Assembly: GCA_011523055.1 (NCBI GenBank)
Contig: WTHQ01000023.1
Span: 10,915-68,674, forward strand
DNA length: 57,760 nt
Reading direction: 5' to 3'
DNA from: Methanobacteriota archaeon
Lineage (GTDB): Archaea > Thermoplasmatota > Poseidoniia > Poseidoniales > Thalassarchaeaceae
This document shows positions 51,643-57,760 of the stretch, one piece after another. The notes beneath the pieces were generated by a model that had not been told where the DNA came from, searched no databases, and worked only from the letters and a program-made list of their open reading frames with translations. Numbering within the stretch: position 1 is the stretch's first letter; each line of letters begins with the position of its first letter. The translations under genes and the position numbers were made by a program.

Positions 51643-53403
51643 TCAACAGCATCCACAACTATCCTTGGCTATTTCCTGGGCACAGAAACAGGTTCTAGTA
51701 GGAACTATGTCAGCCCTCGCGCTTCTTTCATTGAATAACTTGGTCACCGCCTCTAGCTCGCCCGTCTTGTCCCCCTTGGCTTCCAGACAGAGCTTCAGAC
51801 CCAACAGCCCCCACATGTTGTCCTTCCACAGTGCTATATCTTCCCTGTAAACCTCTTCAGCTTCTTCTATGTGACCTTGTTCCAGAAGTAATGCACCAAG
51901 TATGTGCCTAACTGGTTGCATTTGCCCCCAGGGTTCATTGTAAGCGAGATTTAGTGATAGCTGAACTCCTCTTCTGAGCTCCTCGAAAGCATGGGAGAAA
52001 TCATAATCGAAACCTTTGTTCTTGGCTATGTATTGTCTTCGATATTCTATTTCAGCCTCAAGTATAGATGCATTTACGTTCAAAATCGATGGTCCCTCCA
52101 TAGGATCTTGGTACATGAAATTGTTATGCATCATCCTACCACTTAGTGCGGGGTTACCTAGAGCTTCTTTGAATAGAACCTGTTCGGCTTCTGCCTCCTC
52201 TACCATGCCCAGCGAGGCATATGCAACCCCTCTAGCATAATGCTGCGTGGCAATCGTGGCAGGAAATGCCTCCTTGTCATCGTAAGTGGGCTCATTGAGA
52301 ATTTCTTCCCATTTTCCGAACCTTATCATTACATGCCAGGGCATGGTCACATAGGACTCTAGGAAGATGGCGCCCATCGGGATTATGCCAGCGAGCATGA
52401 ACTTGACACCACCGTTTTCGTCACCGATCGGTAGGGTTTCAACGGCCTTTCTTGCGTATTTCAAGGCCGTTTCATACTGACCGTCGAACATAGCGCACCA
52501 CACAATGAAATGATGGTTGTGCATTCTGTAGAATTTGTAGAACTGCGATTCGTTGCCTGTCAACGCGACATATTTGTCATCTGCCTCGACTGCAGCGATG
52601 TTGCAATCTATGGCCTCCTTCCATTGTCCAACCCATGCGTCTATGTGTGAGGGCATGTGGACTAGATGTCCTAGGCCGGGCATTCTTGTTCTCAGAACAT
52701 CTGCGGCTGGTAGAGCCCTCTCTGGGAATGGGGATAGTTCCAATGCATGACAGTAAAGGTGACAGAGCGCAGGATGGACCCTTGCCTCATCGTATTCTTC
52801 AAACGTATCTTCCATGATCTTTACCAAGAGCAGCGTATTCTCATCGGCTGGTGTGATGATTCCCGTTTTGGTATCCTTTTCCCACAACTGCCATGCCTTC
52901 AGATTCATGAGGGCCTCAACGTAAATTGCAGTGACGTCCAGATTCCCTCTGTATTTCTCATAAAGTGGGGCCATTTCTTCGGCGAAGGCAATGTTTAGCT
53001 CTGGGCTATTGCCCATGTTCAGGACCGCTGGGTCTGCGGAGTCTCTGGCTTCCTTACTGTGCCTCTTGGAGAGGGCTCTGATTAGGTCCTTCTCTAGCTC
53101 TGAGCAGTGATCCATGACTGAGAGTGCTTGTTGGATAGCATCGTAACCAGATCCTAATCCAGGTGCCCAATTGTAGTTCGATGAAACACAATACGCTATT
53201 CCCCACCATGCCATAGCACAATCCGGGTCTAATTCTGTACACCTCGAGAAACAGGCTATTGCCTCCTCATGATTGTAGTTTAGCATATGCCCGTATGCTA
53301 AGGTCCACATTTTTCTTGTCTCGGTATCTGCACAGGTTATATGGTTTGCAAACGAGTAGTTTGCCGGATCTCCAAAGTCGTAGTCCATCGGTTTCAATGT
53401 CAT
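51643..53403 (-). CDS. TPR-repeat protein with GHLVHMPSHI motif and Cys-rich C-terminus
   Basis: 586 residues of helical repeats, for example YGHMLNYNHEEAIACFSRC with ELDPDCAMAWWGIAYCVS, and TALKYARKAVETL. The centre has the motif PGLGHLVHMPSHIDAWVGQW with several His, typical of a widespread TPR family whose function is unknown to me; the His could bind a metal. The C-terminal 17 residues are CFCAQEIAKDSCGCC, with five Cys, which look able to bind a metal or form a disulfide set. No signal peptide, so probably cytoplasmic. It stands last in the leftward series downstream of the M14 gene, with its own 53-nt gap. Confidence 0.85.
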   Translation of the reverse strand: MTLKPMDYDFGDPANYSFANHITCADTETRKMWTLAYGHMLNYNHEEAIACFSRCTELDPDCAMAWWGIAYCVSSNYNWAPGLGSGYDAIQQALSVMDHCSELEKDLIRALSKRHSKEARDSADPAVLNMGNSPELNIAFAEEMAPLYEKYRGNLDVTAIYVEALMNLKAWQLWEKDTKTGIITPADENTLLLVKIMEDTFEEYDEARVHPALCHLYCHALELSPFPERALPAADVLRTRMPGLGHLVHMPSHIDAWVGQWKEAIDCNIAAVEADDKYVALTGNESQFYKFYRMHNHHFIVWCAMFDGQYETALKYARKAVETLPIGDENGGVKFMLAGIIPMGAIFLESYVTMPWHVMIRFGKWEEILNEPTYDDKEAFPATIATQHYARGVAYASLGMVEEAEAEQVLFKEALGNPALSGRMMHNNFMYQDPMEGPSILNVNASILEAEIEYRRQYIAKNKGFDYDFSHAFEELRRGVQLSLNLAYNEPWGQMQPVRHILGALLLEQGHIEEAEEVYREDIALWKDNMWGLLGLKLCLEAKGDKTGELEAVTKLFNERSARADIVPTRTCFCAQEIAKDSCGCC

Positions 53404-53456
53404 AATTTGCTCTATCGACGGGGTACTATAACGTTGTTCGCTGTATAATTATATAT

Positions 53457-54791
53457 CTAGAGAGATTTTTTTCTAAACAATCCAGAAAACAACAGCGCCA
53501 TGAGGGTGGTTGCAAACCCTGGATGGGGTAGGAAACCTGAACTATCTACTTTAACTAGAATCCTATCTGATTCTACGGATTCTGTTACCCACTTGGAAGA
53601 GTCGATGACCCTTTTTTGGTATCGGAGGAACCACTCCCCATCCTGAACAGTCTCCCCCAAGTAGGGGCCTATGTTTTCTGACGTTACTGAAGTTGCGTTT
53701 ACTGTAAAGTTGGTCGATTCCCAAAGCACCTCACCCGAATCAGTCATTTGTACCAGTGTTGCATTCCTTGTCGTCGCGTGGCCGAGATTTTCTACATCAA
53801 TCAGAACGTCGCCTTGTCTTAGCTCAATTGAATTCACATTCAACCTGGCTCGCCAATACCATACATTCTCAATGAGGTATTCCATAACGTTCAATTCTTC
53901 TTCTAGCCTATCTGACAATGCCTCCACTGTCCCCAAGAGGAATTGCTCATCATCAGTTTCGAAAGTGAATGTGGGGAATCCCATGACACCATAGCCATAG
54001 TCTCTGCTTGTCCCACAGTTGGGGTACAACCCCTGGTTCGCATTCCTGATCGGGATCTCGGAGATATTTTCATTCACTTCATCTCGGACATGGTGAAAGA
54101 GCTCCCAATCAGCGGGTTGTTCAGGCCACTTTCCCCAGGGATACAACATAATCCATACCCCAGTGTGCATGGTAACGTACAGGTCAGCATCAGATACAAC
54201 GTCCCTCATGTACACGGAGTTAGCTAGTGTCTCTGATTCACTAAATGCAGATGATCCTGGTTGAGTCGTTGGGCAAGTATTCCAATAATGGTCGTAATTT
54301 CTGTTAAGATCCACTTGGTTCACGTTCCACCTGGTATCAAAATCGTTGCCATCAGCATTCAACATGATCAGAATATGGATTTCTGTTGTTTTGAGTGTGG
54401 AAATCACATTGAGATCATTCGATGCCCAACCATCGATGTAGTGCTTAGCAGTTAGAAATGCTAGTTCTGTGCCCAAGTGCTCGTTACCATGGTGACCTCC
54501 ATCGATGTAGACTACCTCCTTGGGTTCACCATTCTCCTTTTGCGTTAAGGACCAGTCAGATATTTGCAGAACCCATAGATTCCTACCTAATTCTGTTTGG
54601 CCCGCTATCACAAGCCTCACGATGTCCGGGTTATCATCTGCCCATTCGTTTACGTCCAGAGTGAGAGTTGCGTATGAATGATACCAGTGCTCCTGAATGA
54701 TGTCGGGTTGCCCGATCTGACCGGAGGCAATCGGTGAAAAGGTAAATCCGAGCATTATGCTCACTAGGACCACGTGATACCTGTGAGGCAT
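53457..54791 (-). CDS. Secreted M14 zinc carboxypeptidase with PGF-CTERM-like anchor
   Basis: 444 residues. Signal peptide about 1-24 (ends IASGQ). The M14 catalytic domain has the zinc ligands of DGGHHGNEHLGTELAF (HxxE) and the third His in MHTGVWIMLYPWG. LNADGNDFDTRWNVNQVDLNRNYDHYW supplies the substrate-binding Asn-Arg; only parts of this stretch are conserved. The catalytic Glu is in FETDDEQF. A beta domain follows, and the protein ends PHPGFATTLMALLFSGLFRKKSL: Pro-Gly-Phe, a hydrophobic helix, then basic residues. This resembles a PGF-CTERM signal for archaeosortase processing. It likely trims peptides outside the cell. Confidence 0.9.
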   Translation of the reverse strand: MPHRYHVVLVSIMLGFTFSPIASGQIGQPDIIQEHWYHSYATLTLDVNEWADDNPDIVRLVIAGQTELGRNLWVLQISDWSLTQKENGEPKEVVYIDGGHHGNEHLGTELAFLTAKHYIDGWASNDLNVISTLKTTEIHILIMLNADGNDFDTRWNVNQVDLNRNYDHYWNTCPTTQPGSSAFSESETLANSVYMRDVVSDADLYVTMHTGVWIMLYPWGKWPEQPADWELFHHVRDEVNENISEIPIRNANQGLYPNCGTSRDYGYGVMGFPTFTFETDDEQFLLGTVEALSDRLEEELNVMEYLIENVWYWRARLNVNSIELRQGDVLIDVENLGHATTRNATLVQMTDSGEVLWESTNFTVNATSVTSENIGPYLGETVQDGEWFLRYQKRVIDSSKWVTESVESDRILVKVDSSGFLPHPGFATTLMALLFSGLFRKKSL

Positions 54792-54848
54792 GACCCAAAC
54801 GAGTTTCCATCACAGACATATTTGTTTTGATCGACTCAGATTCCTAGG

Positions 54849-55625
54849 TCATAGAGCGTTGAGGATATCTAGTGTGTTTACAGTGCCAATGGCGGTATCA
54901 TGGAACCCCACTTCCGTGGAGTCCTCAATGATGCCGTGAACAATCCTTCCTCCTGAGGGGGTTATGAACTTGCAATTGAACCCGGAGATTATCAGGGAAT
55001 TTTGGTTGGGTGGGTCCTCGAACTCGATCCAAATCATCTTCTTCTTGTTGGGATTACGTGAGTCCATCCTAGCATGGATCTCCTGTCCTGGGTAACAGCC
55101 GTTGTCCAAACGCACATAATCTGCTAATCCGATGTGATGTGGTAGATACCGACCCTTCAAATGATCATCAGTCAGTCCACCGATTTCGATCAGGACCTCG
55201 GGGGTTAATCTTGTGTTTGTCCATTTTTCCGATCTAGTGGGATTCAAAACAATCGAGTATTTTCCCATGACGCCCAGGTTATCAATAACCAAACCTGCCT
55301 GGTCAGGGCATTGGTCTCTATGACAGAGGAATCTATCTATGGCTCCAGTTGCATCCATTACCTGTCCAGAACCCTTGCTGAGAGTTCTCGCAACCGACTT
55401 CAAGTAGTCAGGCTTGTAGGATGTTGTGTGCAATAAAATCACCCCGCTTTCATCCCAGACAATGTGGGGGGCATCTAGTACTCTACCACTGCCGTCACAA
55501 ACAACCGCTCTTTCTACGTTGTTTTCTTTGTTTACTGAAAGTCGATTTGTGGATAACTTGGATATGGCCTCTACAGCTGAGTGCCCCGTTAAGAGGGAAA
55601 TGGGTCGAGGATCATCGTAGAGCAT
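54849..55625 (-). CDS. ygfZ: Folate-binding Fe-S maturation protein, YgfZ/IBA57-like
   Basis: 258 residues of the GcvT-like fold. The YgfZ signature appears as DNGCYPGQEIHARMDSR (KGCYxGQE type, with Lys replaced by Asn). YgfZ and its mitochondrial relative IBA57 work with A-type carriers in Fe-S cluster assembly, using tetrahydrofolate. It follows the iscA-type gene by 6 nt on the same strand, which fits this partnership. The sequence is short for YgfZ (about 320 residues in E. coli) but the core is complete. Confidence 0.88.
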   Translation of the reverse strand: MLYDDPRPISLLTGHSAVEAISKLSTNRLSVNKENNVERAVVCDGSGRVLDAPHIVWDESGVILLHTTSYKPDYLKSVARTLSKGSGQVMDATGAIDRFLCHRDQCPDQAGLVIDNLGVMGKYSIVLNPTRSEKWTNTRLTPEVLIEIGGLTDDHLKGRYLPHHIGLADYVRLDNGCYPGQEIHARMDSRNPNKKKMIWIEFEDPPNQNSLIISGFNCKFITPSGGRIVHGIIEDSTEVGFHDTAIGTVNTLDILNAL

Positions 55626-55631
55626 CTCAAA

Positions 55632-55982
55632 TCAACCAAACGACTGTCCGCAGCCGCAGGACTTACTCGCATTGGGGTTTGTAATTTGGAATCCACCGCC
55701 CATGAGAGTATCCTTGTAGTCCAACTCTATGCCATTTAATAGATCAGAGTCACGGTCATGGATAAGAATAGATTTACCCCCCACAACTATCTCTTGGTAT
55801 CCATCCTCCTCTGGCCGTTCTACTACTTTCATGTCGTACATATATCCTGAGCAGCCACCCGAGTCAGCGCTGATGATCAATACTTGATCATCATCATCGT
55901 TAGACATGGTTTCTAGAATGGCATTCTCAGCGGCTTTTGTGACTGATATGTCCACGTTCACAACGTCAATTTCCACAGCCAT
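55632..55982 (-). CDS. A-type Fe-S carrier protein (IscA/ErpA/HesB family)
   Basis: About 116 residues from ATG 55982 (MAVEIDVVNVDISVTKAA). The frame is open to 56069, but that start would overlap the divergent fdhD ATG. The three cluster Cys are in SADSGGCSGYMYDMKV and ASKSCGCGQSF, the CGC pair of the family. It carries or assembles Fe-S clusters for target enzymes. It is the first gene of the leftward iscA-ygfZ pair and is divergent from fdhD, whose partner molybdoenzyme needs an Fe-S cluster. Confidence 0.93.
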   Translation of the reverse strand: MAVEIDVVNVDISVTKAAENAILETMSNDDDDQVLIISADSGGCSGYMYDMKVVERPEEDGYQEIVVGGKSILIHDRDSDLLNGIELDYKDTLMGGGFQITNPNASKSCGCGQSFG

Positions 55983-56067
55983 TGGCAAACCGAGGCCACC
56001 GCCCCCTACTAGGCTCATGAACTCCCGTCGGTCTGTTGATATTTGAACCCGTTTAGGATAAGGCGCC

Positions 56068-56874
56068 ATGAAGCCCGATCCGACTGTTCAACAATCTCAA
56101 TGGGTTGTCATAGAGTCGAGGCAATTAGGTAGGCATGAAGCGCATTCCAAGGGTTACAAGGCTGCTATTGAATCCCCCCTCAGGATAGTAATTTCCGGTG
56201 ATTCTGTGCTTGACATGGGACTCTATATGAGGACACCTGGGAATGATAGGGAACTTGTGACAGGGCTACTTTACAACGAAGGGATAATTGAAGATTCAGA
56301 CGAGATCCTAGCCTTGGATATTGAGGAGGGGGTCGCAAGGGTCTCCTTGCCTGAGGAGAGGCTCGAGGGACTTATGGCTATGCGTGGACCACTCATAGTG
56401 CCGGGTTCATGTGGCGTCTGTGGTAGGCTGAGCCTCCACAAACACAAACGGGTAGTCTCCAGTGACTTAGTTTCTGAGGCGGACCTTTACCAATATCACC
56501 AAAGAGCAGGGTCTGAACAAAGCCTGTTCAATGAAACTGGGGGCACACATAGTGCCACTGCATACGATCGCCAGGGTGTGCTATTATCCTCGATGGAAGA
56601 TGTTGGTAGGCACAATGCTATGGACAAGTTGAGTGGGGTTATCACCATCAAACGGATGCTCCCTTCTGTATGCATACTCTCAGGTAGGATATCCTACGAG
56701 TTAGTCCAAAAGGCACTAACTACGGGTTATTCTATAGTTTCAGGAGTGGGTTCCGCAACGTCCCTTGCTGTGGAGCTTGCGAAGGAAAATGACTTGACAT
56801 TGATCAGCTTTTCTCGCCGCGATAGGATGACGATCCTGTCAGCACCCAGAAGGGTGATTTCCCATGATATATGA
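56068..56874 (+). CDS. fdhD: Formate dehydrogenase accessory sulfurtransferase FdhD
   Basis: 268 residues. FdhD passes sulfur to the molybdenum cofactor of formate dehydrogenases. The catalytic Cys pair is in PGSCGVCGRLSL. Also seen are FNETGGTHSATAYD and SSMEDVGRHNAMDKLSG, both diagnostic. LVTGLLYNEGIIEDSDEI is the N-terminal family segment. It is followed after 78 nt by a molybdopterin oxidoreductase gene of the FdhF/YdeP type, its probable client. Confidence 0.96.
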   Translation: MKPDPTVQQSQWVVIESRQLGRHEAHSKGYKAAIESPLRIVISGDSVLDMGLYMRTPGNDRELVTGLLYNEGIIEDSDEILALDIEEGVARVSLPEERLEGLMAMRGPLIVPGSCGVCGRLSLHKHKRVVSSDLVSEADLYQYHQRAGSEQSLFNETGGTHSATAYDRQGVLLSSMEDVGRHNAMDKLSGVITIKRMLPSVCILSGRISYELVQKALTTGYSIVSGVGSATSLAVELAKENDLTLISFSRRDRMTILSAPRRVISHDI

Positions 56875-56952
56875 CCAATAATCCATTCATAGGCTTGGAA
56901 TCTGAACAAGTCTGTTATACATAGACACGGGATGGAGATATGTGAGGTAATC

Positions 56953-57760
56953 ATGGCACGCAATGTATCCCGGTATGGTCCAATTGAAACCGGCCGTCCG
57001 CATATCGTCCCTCCCAAAGAGAGCGCGGCTGGAATTCCTGCTGTGATCTCTGCATGGAAACATGGTATATCTCGCATGGGGGTCACAGGTTCATTGGTCA
57101 CACTCGGTAAGGCCAACCAAGTTGAAGGATTTGATTGTCCGGGATGTGCTTGGCCTGACCCGACCCACAGGTCGCCATTCGAATACTGTGAGAACGGAGC
57201 TAAGGCGATGTCGGATGAGGGTACGACGAGCACTATCCCTGATTCTTTCTGGAAGGAATATTCCGTACATGCTTTGGCAAGGAAGTCGGATCAGTGGCTT
57301 AACTCTCAGGGGAGGCTATCAAGGCCGCTAATACTAGATCGCCGTTCCAATCACTACGAGCCGATCGATTGGGACAGGGCCATAGGTGTAATTGCATCAG
57401 AATTGAACAACTTGGATACCCCCGATGACGCGTATTTCTACACATCCGGCAGGGCCTCGAATGAAGCGGCGTTCCTCTGGCAACTCTTGGCAAGGCAGTT
57501 CGGTACTAACAATCTCCCAGACTGCTCCAATATGTGCCATGAGAGCTCTGGCGTGGCCCTGACTGATTCCATAGGAATCGGGAAAGGAACAGTTAGATTG
57601 GAGGACTTCGATCACGCAGACCTGATCGTGATAGTTGGCCAAAATCCTGGGAGTAACCACCCTCGGATGTTAAGTGCACTAAAGTCTGCAAAAAAGGCAG
57701 GCGCTTCCATACTAAGCGTCAATCCTCTGCTGGAGACAGGTATGAGGGAATTCAGGCACC
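56953..57760 (+). CDS. Molybdopterin oxidoreductase alpha subunit, YdeP/FdhF-like (3' end cut off by window edge)
   Basis: The frame is open from ATG 56953 to the last base, so 269 residues are visible. It matches the YdeP group: QVEGFDCPGCAWPDP (cluster Cys pair), FEYCENGAKAMSDE, FYTSGRASNEAAFLWQLLAR, NNLPDCSNMCHESSGVAL and VGQNPGSNHPRML. These are formate-dehydrogenase-like enzymes whose true substrate is often unclear. In E. coli YdeP is linked to acid resistance. Together with fdhD next to it, a Mo or W bis-MGD enzyme is expected. The catalytic Cys/Sec region and the C-terminal MGD domain are only partly visible or outside the window. Confidence 0.93.
   Translation, partial: MARNVSRYGPIETGRPHIVPPKESAAGIPAVISAWKHGISRMGVTGSLVTLGKANQVEGFDCPGCAWPDPTHRSPFEYCENGAKAMSDEGTTSTIPDSFWKEYSVHALARKSDQWLNSQGRLSRPLILDRRSNHYEPIDWDRAIGVIASELNNLDTPDDAYFYTSGRASNEAAFLWQLLARQFGTNNLPDCSNMCHESSGVALTDSIGIGKGTVRLEDFDHADLIVIVGQNPGSNHPRMLSALKSAKKAGASILSVNPLLETGMREFRH

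Noticed and set aside
56727-57233. Open frame of 168 codons on the - strand
   Set aside because: Antisense to fdhD and the molybdoenzyme, both with clear motifs.
1-57760. CRISPR arrays, insertion sequences or prophage
   Set aside because: No regularly spaced repeats, transposase, integrase or phage genes were seen.

Overview
The window reads as a chromosomal segment of a marine planktonic euryarchaeon, most likely Poseidoniales (Marine Group II) or a close relative. Archaeal information-processing genes are present: ribosomal protein eS1, a proteasome beta subunit with a Thr-type propeptide, aCPSF1/FttA, archaeal-type TrpRS and ValRS, tRNA-splicing endonuclease EndA, a SepF-like protein, a ZPR1-type zinc protein, and an SRP RNA with an archaeal-style helix 6. 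They are mixed with genes of bacterial flavour: ThyA-FolA, a PlsC-type acyltransferase, a bacterial-type topoisomerase I, a split proton-translocating transhydrogenase, class 2 PyrD, FdhD with a YdeP-type molybdoenzyme, and MqnC. This mixture, the compact layout and the many secreted proteins with a single C-terminal anchor fit that group. The taxonomic call is inferred from gene content only. I see no insertion sequence, prophage or CRISPR array.

Layout. 1-7.2 kb: four COG1340-like coiled-coil paralogues (three leftward, one rightward) flank a membrane protein with two cytoplasmic zinc ribbons, a DtxR-like regulator and a second membrane protein. 7.2-9 kb: ferredoxin-pdxS and an RNA-binding-type small protein, leftward. 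9.1-10.8 kb: eS1 fused to a SAP domain, followed 2 nt later by an MTAP-family phosphorylase. 10.8-11 kb: a non-coding gap rich in inverted repeats. 11-13.4 kb: DUF2892 protein, thyA-folA, PlsC. 13.5-21.5 kb: a secreted protein, a saccharopine-dehydrogenase-like enzyme, trpS, zpr1, sepF, psmB, aCPSF1 and small proteins. 21.57 kb: tRNA-Pro(TGG). 21.7-26.7 kb: a redox block of Nudix hydrolase, malate dehydrogenase and pntAA-pntAB-pntB. 26.7-33.5 kb: envelope genes (a CxCH-containing secreted protein, TatC with an unusual start, an M6 protease, a PKD protein) around endA and a PfkB kinase. 33.5-38.2 kb: a proline-type peptidase, mqnC, a membrane protein and geranylgeranyl reductase. 38.3-43 kb: topA, a small unknown, pyrD, ccmE and SRP RNA. 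43-51.6 kb: EVE protein, RND/MMPL transporter, valS, serA, Fe/Mn superoxide dismutase, membrane protein. 51.6-57.76 kb: TPR protein with a Cys-rich tail, M14 carboxypeptidase with a PGF-CTERM-like tail, ygfZ and iscA-type Fe-S genes, fdhD and a truncated molybdopterin oxidoreductase.

Working together. Several neighbours share a pathway: dTMP and folate (thyA-folA); NAD(P)H balance (mdh, pnt); quinone use (mqnC, class 2 pyrD); Fe-S and Mo enzymes (iscA, ygfZ, fdhD, molybdoenzyme); export and surface protein handling (tatC, SRP RNA, secreted proteases). Genes are packed tightly with 1-10 nt stop/start overlaps and frequent convergent overlaps. GTG starts are common, and Shine-Dalgarno-like GGAGG or GGGG stretches occur before many internal operon genes.
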